Positions 34,165 through 45,431 of a DNA stretch of 64,000 bases are shown one piece after another (the stretch's first letter is position 1; each line of letters begins with the position of its first letter). Position numbers and translations under genes: made by a program. The stretch is from NCBI GenBank assembly GCA_012934845.2, contig WNNJ02000628.1, forward strand, positions 124,001 to 188,000. Direction: 5' to 3'. This DNA comes from Pomphorhynchus laevis. Its lineage: Eukaryota > Acanthocephala > Palaeacanthocephala > Echinorhynchida > Pomphorhynchidae. A model generated the notes under the pieces. It saw only the letters and a list, made by a program, of their open reading frames with translations. It searched no databases and had not been told where the DNA came from.

Positions 34165-37100
34165 CAAACAATTACAATTTACGGATTACTCGCAAATGGG
34201 CTCTTATATTATTATCACCATTAAACTTAAAACGTTATTTGTGATTTTGTGTAATCATTGGTTGTTGCTTTCTAACATGTCTGCTTTCTGACATGCGTAA
34301 GGTTTCATCCTTATTGACATTGAAACAGCCTTTGCTATTAATGTTGAGATCCTTGATCGTAGGGTTTGTATACAATATATATACGAAGAATGAGTGCGAG
34401 TGGATATCTGACTTGATATTTGTTTCAGTACAGCATTTGTTGTCGGACCTATCCCTCCTGTGGTTATTAATATAATCGGGTGAAAGGATGCATGCTCGAC
34501 TTTCACTATTCGTTCATTATATTTTGCATTTTTGCGATTTTCGTGGTATTTGAAGGGGTCTGATATTCTTGATAGGGAGTACGACGGAGCCAAAGAGTTA
34601 AAAACGCATATATCTATGAAGGACCGGTCCGTAGCATTTCCGAATAGGCCGTTGCAAGAAATATCTGCCCTTGCATCTCTATCTCGCGATGTTGTATTGT
34701 TATCGAATTCAATAGATTGAGGTACAGGATTAAGTTGGGGTTCTTTTATTACGCACTTACAAAACGTGCTTAAACATTTAGATATTTCATCGATTACAAT
34801 ATTGTGACGGACAAAATTAAATCCTCCAGTCGGGCATGACAGGGCATGCGTAATATCAAATCCGGCACCGCAAGGGCACTTATTTGCCATTGAGTTTGGT
34901 TGCCAGCCATATCGTACTGCAACAGCGTCTTGAAACTCCCTCGAAGTTAGAAATGTACCCGCTAGGTCATACGCTGGATTCAGCCATGACGACGCTCCAG
35001 TTGTATTGGCGTTTTTAAGAATCGAAGCAAGATCCCTCTCCGAGGATTGGATGAGACCTGATGAAATATGAGCCCATCTGCTAAAATTGGAATGTCGGAT
35101 GTGGCTCAGCAAATCTCGTAGATTATCCAGAAGAACAGAATTTTGACAGCTATTCCTATTAAGCTCAAACATCTTTAACGAGTTCACGTAATCCACATTT
35201 CCTCTTTCGGTTGGGTTATAAATTCCGAGTCCACCAAATTTGAACGGAAGTGTAATTAGTATTCTATCTTCCTCTCCAATCGGTCCGGTACCTAACATAT
35301 GAGGTAATAAGTGCTCGAACAGCCGCGAACGAAAGCTTTTAAACCAACTGTTTGTGGTTTTGCAAGTTCTGAATAAATAAGTCTGTTGGTGTTGATATGC
35401 CTTTGTCAATAGAATATAAGCCGAGAATGCGTTGATTGATGCAATCTCATGAAGCTGATCAAGTGACTTATTCCAATCGTCGACCGTTTCTTTAACTCGT
35501 GACTTCACGTATTCGCCGATACCTATAAAGCTTCCTAGGTATTTGGCACCATCTTTATGTATAGGTACGGCATCGTCTGCAAATCGCTTTAGATTAGTCC
35601 CCAGCTCTACGTCGTGTGTGAGAAGCGTGCATTTTGTAGGATTTACAAAGTATCCATAATTCGGGCCCAACTGCTTGACACATTCCCACACTTTTAAGAG
35701 GTCATCGATTTTTCCGACACATGCTCCATCGTCTGCGTACCAACAGTGGATAGCTCCAGGTGCAATCTTACTCAATCTGTTAATTAGGGACATTGATGCA
35801 GCAGCGTAAGCAGCCATGGCCAGCGGATCCCCTTGTGTGAATCTTTCAGCCGACAATAGCGTTATATTATCGACAGTAAGAATTGATGGTTGCCCATACG
35901 TGTTATTTAATATCGTCGATAAAGCTGGACATATATATTTCATGTTTGTTAGAGCCATTTCTCTGTTAACACAATTAAATGTATTTCTTCAATCTAACAA
36001 TAGCACACAATTGTCGGCCGATTTTTCAAACGCTGTTCAGACTGAATGGACAGCGATTTCGGTACCACATCGTTGTCCAGCGCATAGTTGAAAACTTCCA
36101 CAGACTGCTGTCATATCATTTTTGATGCGTGAAAGCAAAGCACGACCAACTATTCTTCTCACTACCTCACCAATTCCAATTGGTCTGACACCAAGCATCT
36201 TGTTTAATGATATCAAACGGCTTACTGTATATGCCTGCAGAAGGGATGGCTTAATAGATTCAGTCGATATCTTAATTGCGAATTCACATATCTTGTCGGC
36301 TAGAAGGTAAGAACTATTACCAAATGATGTAAGAAAATGTCTCCAACCATCAGAGTCTACTCCAGACGGACCAGCAGATCCGCGTGTTCGTTTTGCTGCT
36401 GTTATAACTTCCTCTGGCGTCAAATCATAAAATCGTGAGGCATGATGTTCCACGCATCCATCCAACCTATCTCTAAGCATCAGGCTGTCAGACGCCGACG
36501 CGTTAGTAGGATGAAGCTCCCTTAGTTTTTGAAGCACGGTAATACCGTCAAGTTCCGTTCCCAATGACAATATTCCACCACCAGACCGTTGTTTTAATAA
36601 TCGCGATGCTTTGCTGATTTTTCCAGATTTAATAAGATTGACAGCCTTTTTTGTATTTGATGTGGGCATGTTCCCATCTTTTTCTAGTTCACTTACCCGA
36701 CACTTTTGAAGAAATTGCGCTTCTGCCAGTAACTCATTAAGTTTTCCCCCTCTCCAAAGTAGTATTCTCCGTTCCAGTGTTTTCCTATATAGGTTAACTT
36801 TCCGTGTCGGAATTCTATGCAAAAGAATTTGGCATAGCACGGTGGCCCTTTTCAAAGGATCATTTCGATCTATTCTTGCTTTATTAAAGTCCTCGAAACA
36901 CGTTGTAATTAGACCAAAAAATTCCTTGCTTGCACTACACATTGGTAATTTAAAAAGATTTGGGCACCATTGGATTATTTCGTCGTACACAATGTCAAGT
37001 GAGCATTTTTCCAAATTTCTCTCTGTCATGGATATTGGATCGTGTGATGCTCGTACGTTCGAGGGTTGAAGCTCCTGTACAATTTGAAACTCGTTGTTAC

Positions 37101-37290
37101 CGTGATTGCTGAATTCCTGAACACATTGAGTTTTGCGCAGGCAGTTTGGAGCTGAGCAATTAAGACATGGTTTATTCGATCTCGCGCACCGACACCTCAA
37201 GCATTTGGTAACCACGCCATTGCACGAACAACACTTTTGTATCGAAGAGGGGATGCCTCGTGGCATAACTGTTCGACGGCCGGAGCCCTT
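34165..37290 (-). mobile_element. RLE-type LINE (R2-like), nearly full length
   Basis: It has a short 5' region, one long reading frame (37266-34255) and a 3' region with CCCATTTGCGAGTAATCC near 34215-34180. It faces away from a relative at 37560-40690, with about 270 bases between the 5' ends. LINEs with a restriction-like endonuclease often insert at specific sites; no target such as rRNA genes is visible here. Confidence 0.75.
34255..37266 (-). pseudogene. RLE-type reverse transcriptase-endonuclease
   Basis: The frame gives about 1,003 residues. An N-terminal Cys cluster (residues 12-47, ten Cys: KCCSCNG, RCRC, CLNC, NC) may bind DNA. The palm shows AGPSGVDSDGW, then TQGDPLAMAAYA and WYADDGACVG with the catalytic DD. 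Near the C-terminus are a CCHC-like cluster (CPCGAGFDITHALSC) and RADISC...SFIDICVFN, a PD-(D/E)XK-like restriction endonuclease. That order (Cys finger, RT, CCHC, RLE) is known for R2-like LINEs, but the clade is not assigned. Two in-frame TGA codons near 36037 and 35980, both close to the first catalytic Asp, are the only breaks I see. One could come from CGA by C-to-T change. Confidence 0.78.
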
Positions 37291-37559
37291 TTATTCTTTT
37301 ATCTTGGGATGACTCTTGTATGGTTTATTGTGATTGTGTTAAAGCTTGTGTTATGTATTGTATCGTTGTATGTACTGTATTGTATTGTATTTAGTAAATA
37401 TCTTTGAAACACCGTATCTTTAATTGTGTGTTTATGCTCTTTAAATTTTTTGTTTTTATAATAATAAAAACAAGTAAAAACAAGTCTGTTATTAAAACTC
37501 TTACAATCTATTATACATACATCTATACAATAAAATAACATACAAATTTGCAACGCGAA
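37291..37559. other. Spacer between two head-to-head LINEs
   Basis: AT-rich, with GTATTGTATT-like runs. It may hold the 5' untranslated regions of both elements. No promoter motif was recognised. Confidence 0.35.
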
Positions 37560-37607
37560 AGAAGTGCAGCTGACAGACAGTACTTATCACGAATTTTTAT
37601 ACAATTC

Positions 37608-38292
37608 ATGACACGGGGACAACCTTCGAGTGAAAACAAATGATGTTCATGTAATGGACAAGCTGCACGTTGCAAAAGTTGTAAATGCGCAAAGACAGGA
37701 CGACCTTGTGTAAATTGTGCTGCAAAAAACTGCATCAATCACATTAAAACAACGTTGAACAATCAAGTTCAACGTAAAAAGGAATGAGGAATTATCATTC
37801 CTTTTATATAAAAGGAATGAGGAATTAAAAGAATGTACAGACCACGTGACGATATCATCATGTCGGTATGTACAGACTACATCAAAAGAAATGACATCAC
37901 TTAAAATTTACGAAGAAGTCATACACTGGAGGCCAAACGCAATGGTCCTCCCGAAATGTAATGCGAGCAACACAGCGATAGACATTTTGGCGACTTTTTA
38001 CAAAAGTGCGGTTGATCGCGAACATCCAGATAGCTTCTGTTTGAAAGGCGCTAAAATTTTTACAAGGTGCGTGTTTCAAAAGCTTCCAACGAGTAAAATA
38101 TGAGCGAACCGTAAAGTTCTGGAGCGGAGAATACGACTATGGAAAGAGGGCAAAATAAACGAACTATATGATAAAGCTCGAATAATTCAGGAACGTTTAG
38201 GAAACCATAAATCGAATGAAGTTACAAATCCTTCGAAAGTAAGAGCTGCGGCATCGATCCTAGAATGCAAGTCCCGAGGCACAGTCTTACCA
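37608..38292 (+). pseudogene. RLE-type LINE, N-terminal region
   Basis: Reading from ATG 37608 gives MTRGQPSSENK, a TGA (37641), then CSCNGQAARCKSCKCAK and GRPCVNCAAKNCIN, the same Cys cluster as the minus-strand copy. A second open piece (37846-38103) corresponds to the region before the RT (KIYEEVIHWRPNAMVLPKCN). The stop codons at 37641, about 37785 and 38101 and the duplication near 37800 show that it is no longer translated through. Confidence 0.65.
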
Positions 38293-39786
38293 ATGTATAC
38301 AATTGTAAATGGACTGACGGTAAGAGAAACTCTCCAGTCATTACATCCTGATTCAGCCGATGCAGAAGATCAGGTTCTCCTCCATGAGAGGATACCTGAA
38401 GCTCGAGATCATCACGCTTCGTTATTTCTTGACATCAATGGTGAGTCTATAATACGCGCAGCAAAGAAGACATCAGGCGGTGCAGGACCATCAGGACTTG
38501 ATTCGGTAGCATGGCGAAGTTTGCTCACTAGGTTCTCCAGATATTCAAAAAATCTGGCGGAAGCCCTTGCTGAGTTTACAAAGCATATAGCCTCCGAAAG
38601 CGTTGATCCAATGATCATGGAAGGCTTCGTGGCTTGTAGGTTGATTGCTTTGGCTAAAGACAATGGAGGTGTGAGACCGATAGGAGTAGCGGACGTTGTA
38701 CGACGTATCGTAGGCAAGGCAATTCTCAATAACTTAAAACATGATTTACAAGATGCCGCAGGATCCACACAGATGTGTGCCTCACAACGAAGCGGATTGG
38801 AACATGTAGTTCATTCACTTAGAGAAAAGTACACGGATAATCAAAACTTCGGGATAATGGCCGTAGACGCAAAAAACGCATTCAATAGCATCAATAGGCG
38901 TATGGTTATACACAATATGCAGTATACTTGTCCAGCCTTAGCTCAGATTTTACAGAATGTATATTCGATTGATGCGCAACTATTATTAGACGATGATGTA
39001 CTATATTCTCGCGAGGGCGTCACTCAGGGCGATCCGTTGTCGATGGCAGCGTTTGCAATGGCGTCAATACCATTGATCAAACTGATAAGCAAACGTTGTC
39101 CCATGGTGACACAAAAGTGGTATGCCGATGATGCCAATTTTATCGGTACGCCAGAAGATCTCTCTAAAGTATGGACTTTGTTGAAGAGTGTGGGTCCGTC
39201 TTTCGGGTATCATGTCAACGTCAAAAAAACACAATTGCTTTTTCATCACATGCCATCATGCAACATCGAAGCATTTGATGGAATACAAATAAAGTTCGAC
39301 GGCTTAGAAATCCTTGGATCAGTGATTGGTACTCAGGAATACGTAAGCATAAAAACTAGACAACATATATCCGAATGGGTTACTCTTATTGATCGACTGT
39401 TTGAAGTGTCCAAATATGATCCTCAAGTAGCATTCGCCGGTTTAAGACATTCTGCACAGTGGAAATGGCTTCACTTTCTACGAACAACCCCAAGTCAAAC
39501 TTATGACACAATCCCTCTAAGTGATGCGATATTAAGACGTGATCCCGCGATCATGAATCAAGACCTAGATGATGCGACCATTGGTGTGCTTATATTACCA
39601 TCAAGACTAGGCGGAATCGGTATAATGGATCCTACCACCACGGGCGAACAAGAATTAAATGCGTCGCAACGCTTTTCAGACTCATACTCTACTGGACTGA
39701 AAGGCAACGAATTACGAAGAACGCAAAAAGAGTTATCCGCTCTTATCACAAAAGAAAAAAGGAATTGTTCGAGAACAAGTTGTTGA
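38293..39786 (+). CDS. RLE-type LINE reverse transcriptase
   Basis: A 497-residue open frame covering the whole RT core: GGAGPSGLDSVAWR (near residue 61), VRPIGVADVVRRIVG, MAVDAKNAFNSI (first catalytic Asp, near 194), TQGDPLSMAAFA (near 243) and WYADDANFIG (near 276), then the thumb. The catalytic residues are intact, unlike the minus-strand copy. The frame shifts near 39770 in an A-rich run and continues in the next frame at 39765-40586. RNA-templated DNA synthesis at a nicked target is the family's known activity. Confidence 0.78.
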   Translation: MYTIVNGLTVRETLQSLHPDSADAEDQVLLHERIPEARDHHASLFLDINGESIIRAAKKTSGGAGPSGLDSVAWRSLLTRFSRYSKNLAEALAEFTKHIASESVDPMIMEGFVACRLIALAKDNGGVRPIGVADVVRRIVGKAILNNLKHDLQDAAGSTQMCASQRSGLEHVVHSLREKYTDNQNFGIMAVDAKNAFNSINRRMVIHNMQYTCPALAQILQNVYSIDAQLLLDDDVLYSREGVTQGDPLSMAAFAMASIPLIKLISKRCPMVTQKWYADDANFIGTPEDLSKVWTLLKSVGPSFGYHVNVKKTQLLFHHMPSCNIEAFDGIQIKFDGLEILGSVIGTQEYVSIKTRQHISEWVTLIDRLFEVSKYDPQVAFAGLRHSAQWKWLHFLRTTPSQTYDTIPLSDAILRRDPAIMNQDLDDATIGVLILPSRLGGIGIMDPTTTGEQELNASQRFSDSYSTGLKGNELRRTQKELSALITKEKRNCSRTSC

Positions 39787-40586
39787 GTGTAAAACCACTA
39801 CTGAACAGTACATTCACAAGAGCAATAAGCTTTGCGACCGCACCTGGTGCTTCTTCGTGGGTAAGCGCGTTGCCACTGAAGAATGAACACTTTGATCTTA
39901 ACTCAAACGAATTCAGAGATGGAATGGCAACTAGATACGGTTGGGAACCAAAAGATGTAACGAATACCAAGTGTCAATGTGGGGCAAACTCTAACCTAAA
40001 CCACCTACTATCATGTAAACATGGAAGTCAGTCCATTATTCGGCATAATGAGGCTAGAAACTTAATCGCGGAGGAACTCGCAGACGTATGCCATGGCGTC
40101 GAGATCGAACCATTGCTGCAGAGGGTGGATGAGTCCGTCTCGTTCGAACGTTCAACGACAAGTCGTAAGGAAGAAGCGCGATTGGACATTGCTTGTATAG
40201 GTCTTACTGGGAGGCGTTTTGAGCGGGCGTATATAGACGTCGCAATATTTAACAATCATGCCAATTCGTACTCCCAATCGGTAGCTTCTGCTTTCGAATA
40301 CCACGAATCAAGAAAAAGGGCGAAATACGATGAACGAATCAGGGTCATTGAACGAGGTACATTTATGCCTGTGATCTTTTCATGTTCCGGAGGTGTCGGC
40401 CGAAGTGCCTTGAATCTATTAAAGACAATTGCTACCAAACAAGCTGGGAAACACGACAGCCCCTACGACGAATGTATATGCCGCTTAAAGCGCGCCGTAG
40501 CTTTTTGCCTATGCCGTGCAGCGTCGAATTGTATCAGAGGGAGTCGAGTTCCATCGAACAAACTGGGATGGGGCAAAACAAGTTAA
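39765..40586 (+). CDS. RLE-type LINE CCHC and endonuclease part
   Basis: This 273-residue frame overlaps the end of the RT frame by about 22 bases. It holds WVSALPLKNEHFDL, the cluster CQCGANSNLNHLLSC (CCHC spacing) and the restriction-like endonuclease: EEARLDIACIGLTGRR, then RAYIDVAIFN and HESRKRAKYDER with the Lys/Tyr pair. The tail has a SGGVGRSALNLLKTIA helix and ends at a stop near 40586. The two frames would be one protein without the single frame change. Confidence 0.75.
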   Translation: MFENKLLSVKPLLNSTFTRAISFATAPGASSWVSALPLKNEHFDLNSNEFRDGMATRYGWEPKDVTNTKCQCGANSNLNHLLSCKHGSQSIIRHNEARNLIAEELADVCHGVEIEPLLQRVDESVSFERSTTSRKEEARLDIACIGLTGRRFERAYIDVAIFNNHANSYSQSVASAFEYHESRKRAKYDERIRVIERGTFMPVIFSCSGGVGRSALNLLKTIATKQAGKHDSPYDECICRLKRAVAFCLCRAASNCIRGSRVPSNKLGWGKTS

Positions 40587-41036
40587 ATTTGATTTAATTG
40601 CATAATCAACTGTTTTATTAATTAATAAATACTTATTGCTGGACCCATTTGCGGGTAACCTTGTTGCGTGTAATTAAAAAAAAATTGGTTTCTAAAAAAA
40701 TAATAATTATTATTACATCATAATAGTAAAACTATATTTCATAAACATATGAGATTAATAGGACATGATATTAAAAACTGTAAATTATTTATTTTAGAAC
40801 ATATTATCGAAGAAAGCATATCAATATTAAATCAAAAACTATTAGAAAAAAGATTTTTGGATTAAAACGCTTAATTCCATGTACCCATTAGGATTGAATG
40901 ACGTGGTACAAGGAATTGGCAGAAGTAGTATAGTAAATAATAAACAACTATATTATAATAATCCGGTTAAACGCAAACCAAGAAGTCATGGTGATAAAAG
41001 GAATAAGAAAAATAGAGTTAAAAATATTAAAAAGAT

Positions 41037-41267
41037 ATGTATATAAATGAACAATTAGAAATATTAAAACAACTTTTAAGAGATAATAAGCTAAAAGATC
41101 TTTATGTAAATATAAGAAGTTTTTCTAAAGATATTATTTGTTCAATAAATCAAAGATTAATTAACGAATATGATATGCTGAGTTGTATAATAGACAGTTA
41201 TTGTAATATAAAATACTATAATCGGACAATAAATGTTAATAATAACAATATAAAATATATATATTAA
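41037..41267 (+). pseudogene. Penelope-like linker region
   Basis: Short frame INEQLEILKQLLRDNKLKDL and onward, lying between the GIY-YIG-like and RT parts. It is Lys/Asn-rich and helical. The reverse complement of the same region is present at about 6060-5900. Confidence 0.5.
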
Positions 41268-41517
41268 CTATAAACTTCATTAATAAATGTATAGATAACA
41301 TAAATATAGGTAGACTTTTAAATAATTCTAAAAGTAAAGAAATAATAGGGTCAGATTTAAGTAAATATATTCCTAAAATAAGGTATAAGATGTTAACGTT
41401 GTTAAGGCGAAAAATTTGTAATTATAATAAAGAATTGAAATCAATATGTAACGATAATATTAGAAACATTATAGAAACTGAATGCAATTGCAAAAGTCTT
41501 AATTTTGATAAAATAAA

Positions 41518-42443
41518 TAAACATGTATGCACTCATAATCTAGAATTAATTGAAAACAATGAAATAAGGAAAATGCTATCAAAAGGGTATAAATATAGAT
41601 TAAATAATAACAACGACAAAAATAAAATTTACAATTCGTTATATAATAACTTAGATGATTACTTTAGTAAGCTGATTAATAGTGAAAGCTCGAATATATC
41701 TAAGATAAACATTTGGAAAGATATATATTTGATAAAATTAAAAATAAAATGAAAATAACAAACAATTATAAAAGAAAAGATCAAATTAATAAAGATATGT
41801 ATAAAGAACTTACTAAATTAAAGGATAACTATATAATAACAACTATTGATAAAGCTAGTAATAACTTTGTCTTCATATGCAAAAAGCTTTACTGACGAAA
41901 GAAGTTAATTATAATGACTTAATTATAAACACAACATATGAATGTAGTAATTTAAGTTTAGAAACAATTATTACAAGTAATTGTTCTATAATAGATAAAA
42001 AGGGTATAAAAATTGAATCAGATAATAAAATTATACCTATATTATATTGGAATCCAAAATTACATAAAAATCCAATAAAACCTAGGTTCATATGTAGTGC
42101 GTTTAAATGTACATTAAAACCACTTTCTGTCTATATAAATAAAGAACGTAAAGTAATTAAAGCACACTTCAAAATGGTAATATGTAGAATAATCGAAATT
42201 TAAAGTGTGAAAGCACACTTTAAAAAATATTGCAAGGTAATCGAAATTAATACTGGTATAAAACACTATTTCAGTATTAATTCTACAAAAGAATTTTTAG
42301 AACAGACAAAAGGAATAAATTTTCAAAATATAAATACATACGATTTTAGTACGCTTTATACAAATCTAGATTTAGTAGATATTAAAGATGCATTAGAAAA
42401 ATTAATTAATTTTATATTCGGAAAAAAATATACATATATATAA
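41518..42443 (+). pseudogene. Penelope-like reverse transcriptase, fingers and early palm
   Basis: Pieces hold TIDKASNNFVFICKKLY (41860), YWNPKLHKNPIKPRF (42050) and NTYDFSTLYTNLDL (42330). They correspond in order to the minus-strand frame at 5602-4757, with small duplications inserted between them. Confidence 0.6.
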
Positions 42444-42479
42444 TATACTAACTATAACTCATATCTTACCAAAACTAAG

Positions 42480-43105
42480 CCAACAAGTAAATATAAATAT
42501 ATGGATAAAATTGAATTATTAAAATCGTTAAATATTTTGATAAATTAAAATTGTTTAAAAGTAGGGGCATCTATATTTAGACAAGTAAAAGGTGTTCCAA
42601 TGGATGGTAATAGTAGCCCAATTATAGCTGACTTGTTTTTAAGCTTTATAGAATATGAATTTGTTCATAACTGTGTAATAAACTAAATCTAAACTATATA
42701 AATATATAAAATATGTTTCGATACATTGATGATACTTGTGTATTTAATTCTAGAAATTTTTATTCAAAGAGTTAACAAATTTATCCAGGTGGCTTGATTC
42801 TTAATAAAACCAATATTAATGATAAATAAGGTGTATATCTAGATATGAACATTAAATTAACATTAACTAAAACTACTATTAATTTATATCGTAAAGATGA
42901 CATATTTAAATTTACAAGAAACATATTTTTGCATGAGCATTCATGCATACCATATAATATAAAATATAATACATTAAATAATGAAATTTTAAGAATTGCA
43001 ACAATATGTAATGATATTGGCTTTCTTCAAAATCATTTAAATAATATAATAGATTTATATTTCAAACTAGGTTACTTTATATTTGCATACAGCCTCAACT
43101 CATGA
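42480..43105 (+). pseudogene. Penelope-like reverse transcriptase, palm and thumb
   Basis: It reads the GVPM..NSSPIIADL block (42595), FRYIDD (42716) and the KDDIFKFTRNIFLHEHSC block (42890). It corresponds to the frame at 4665-3985 and ends after FKLGY, where the copy diverges. Confidence 0.6.
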
Positions 43106-43215
43106 ACTATAAATGTGATGCAACAAAATTCAAGTTGACAGCGAAGTCAAGTAGTGAATTAGACATCAACGGGGATATTTAGAATATTTTTACATTTTTT
43201 AATAGTTCAGAATTG

Positions 43216-43345
43216 TAAACATTCAGAGGAAATACATCATTAGCATGTATTTGGCCCCGCTGCTATGTTGGGTAGAGGAGTTAGGGGCCGAAACCTGATA
43301 GCATAGCAGTTCCTCCTGATGACCTCTAATTCTTATTCTGATACA
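43216..43345 (+). other. Structured RNA block of the Penelope-like 3' region
   Basis: Potential helices cross each other as pseudoknots: GGCCCC (43253-43258) with GGGGCC (43284-43289), CTGCTATG (43260-43267) with CATAGCAG (43302-43309), and GAGGA (43275-43279) with TCCTC (43311-43315). The block is nearly identical at 3825-3950 and 52095-52235, both minus. Confidence 0.55.
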
Positions 43346-43792
43346 ACGTCTGTTATTTATTAGTCAATTCATAAAAATTGATTTTTATTTTTAATTTCAG
43401 TTTATAATTCATCTTGATATAAATTATATAAAATCTTATAACAATTATTTATAAGTAATTAATTTTTTATTATTTAACTTTTAAATTTTTTATTATATAA
43501 AAATAACAATTATTTATTATTAATTAATTTTTTATTATTTAACAATTTAACTTTTATTTTGCATTATTTTTAATTTACAATATTCATTTGTCTAAATACA
43601 TAATCATTGAAGTCAACGATTATTAAATTAATTTGTTCTACGGCTGATCGTGTTACCAATTTAAGGGCGTATTGTTATACGTGCTACGGATGATCTTACT
43701 TTGGTGAAATGGGAGTGTTGAATACTGGGGATCAATAAAGTATTTACACGTGTTGGTTTAGTGAAATTACCCCCTTTCACATTGGCTGAGCC

Positions 43793-43838
43793 TGTCGTAG
43801 TGCCTGCACTGTGTGTAACCAGCGCAGGCACTACGACA
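43793..43838. repeat. Perfect 15-bp palindrome, 16-base loop
   Basis: TGTCGTAGTGCCTGC and its exact complement at 43824-43838. GC-rich for this window. Confidence 0.75.
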
Positions 43839-44009
43839 ATGTAAAATCAATTGTATATTGGCTTAGCATATTTAAAGAAATTGACTTTGTTCTTAAATAC
43901 TTATAATAAAACACACAATTTATACTATTCGACATACAACTTGCTATTTTCAACAATTTACAACAATATATACTTACAATGGTCAGAAAAACAACTATAT
44001 AAAGTAATA

Positions 44010-44440
44010 GCAATGGATATATGCGGTAAATTATCATTCAGGGATATAACGGCTCTGACTAGCGAGCATTGCTCCTTCGAACAAGTCAAAATGGTTCCGC
44101 TATCAATCCAGGTTTATCCTTTGAAAATACCAGGAAATGTTATTATCAATAATATACGGGTGCAATGCTCTACATGCCTTTGACATTTCATTCCAATGAC
44201 GAGCAAACTTATGCGAAACACGGTTGTGGTTCAACTTGTCCTGGATCATCAACCCCGGCAAGCCGAGGTTGCTGACCGCCATAACATCCATCATCGAGAT
44301 CGATCTCCGAGACGTAGTAGCACAATTCAGCACGATGCGCAGTTCCATCCGCCAGCTGCTGACGCTCTTTACGACTTGTCTTACTCTAGAATCGAGGACT
44401 GGAAACTTTTTGCAATTCTTAAAAATTTGGCTAGTGACAT
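44010..44440 (+). other. Unassigned GC-richer block with open frames
   Basis: Bases 44200-44410 are noticeably richer in G and C than their surroundings. Two overlapping frames (44196-44459 and 44224-44445) and an upstream frame (MDICGKLSFRDITALTSEHC) are open but show no recognisable domain. It may be a relic of a transposon not otherwise represented here. Confidence 0.3.
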
Positions 44441-44976
44441 TCTAAATAAAATATTATGATAATATTATGATATTATCATAATATTATTATATTATGAATA
44501 TTATTATAAAATATTATGAGTTTATGAGTTTGTGAGAATATTATTAGAGTTTAAAAATTCTTTATTACTAAATATTTACAATTACAGTTGCATATTACAG
44601 TTCAGCTCGCTACGCTCGCGGAAAAATCTGAAAAATTAGACCTAAGTGGTCTAAATAAGTTATACCTAAGTTAAAAGTTAGACCTAAGTTATACAAAGTG
44701 GTATTAAAGACATCAGCTTAAACACACACTATTAAAACCAATCAACGCTATAACTACAAAGATTTTTATAACCAACCAACGACAATCATCGACGACAGTT
44801 TAAGGAAAAGAGGAACGAATAATCAACGAATCAAACACAACGATATCAAGCAATCAACGAGAATTGAATCTCCCTGTCTAACTATCTGACAATATTCAAT
44901 GTATCCTGAGTAAAAGTGTATAACCTACAGTATTTTCTCTTAAGTCAACGAATCAAACTTTATTGATTGTTCAAAT

Positions 44977-45171
44977 ATGTCGAACAATGACTACTTTAAC
45001 TCGATTTTAACAAGAAACTCGAAATGTTGTGCTTGCAATGGTGTGAACGCAGTTTATAGAAGTTGTGCATGTGTAAATGCAGGCCGTAAGTGCGTGGATT
45101 GTTCTGCTTCAAAATGCCTCAACAGTGAACTAGTTGACAAAGATCTCGTTGATAATGGTAAATACTTGTAA
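44977..45171 (+). CDS. Cys-rich N-terminal domain, RLE-LINE type
   Basis: A 64-codon frame with nine Cys between residues 17 and 48 (KCCACNG, SCAC, KCVDCSASKC). The spacing is like residues 12-47 of the RLE-type LINE at 37266-34255. A nucleic-acid-binding Cys cluster is inferred. The frame ends shortly after the domain. Confidence 0.5.
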   Translation: MSNNDYFNSILTRNSKCCACNGVNAVYRSCACVNAGRKCVDCSASKCLNSELVDKDLVDNGKYL

Positions 45172-45431
45172 CATTTAGCCCTAACTAATTAAATTCGTGA
45201 TTCCGCGGCTTGTGTATATTTAGAATCAAAATGCACTAACATAAATTGTCCGGTATACTCCTTAGTAAAAGTACCTCGACAAATATCTTGGGAATTCTTC
45301 TTAAAAGATATATTTTGTGAGTACTGTAGTGCAAAGAATTTATTTGATATCAAGGAATCTCTAAAATCAATCGTATTAGACATAGATCGTATAAAAAATG
45401 AACTTAAATCTTTTACCCTTTCTCTTCAGCA

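Larger units (their letters stand above)
37560..40690 (+). mobile_element. RLE-type LINE (R2-like), second copy
   Basis: It runs from the Cys-rich N-terminus (ATG at 37608) through RT and endonuclease to a 3' end with CCCATTTGCGGGTAACC (about 40645-40662) and an A-run. It is a different subfamily from the copy at 34165: the proteins are clearly homologous but far from identical. A local inverted and direct duplication of AAAAGGAATGAGGAATTA (about 37778-37830) disturbs the N-terminal region. Confidence 0.75.
40735..43500 (+). mobile_element. Penelope-like element, plus-strand copy
   Basis: It starts upstream of the endonuclease C-terminal motif (WIKTLNSMYPLGLNDVVQGI from 40859), runs through the fingers (41518-42200), palm and thumb (42200-43105), the structured 3' block (43216-43345) and an AT-rich tail. 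The reading is spread over several frames and small local duplications (AAAGCACACTT at about 42160 and 42210). It matches the minus copy at 3625-6360 almost base for base in places. It is broken in about ten places. Confidence 0.72.

Noticed and set aside
43253-43309. A firm HDV-type ribozyme call in the Penelope-like 3' block
   Set aside because: Helices 1 and 2 cross as required, but helices 3 and 4 and the catalytic C context are not evident; kept only as a structured RNA block.
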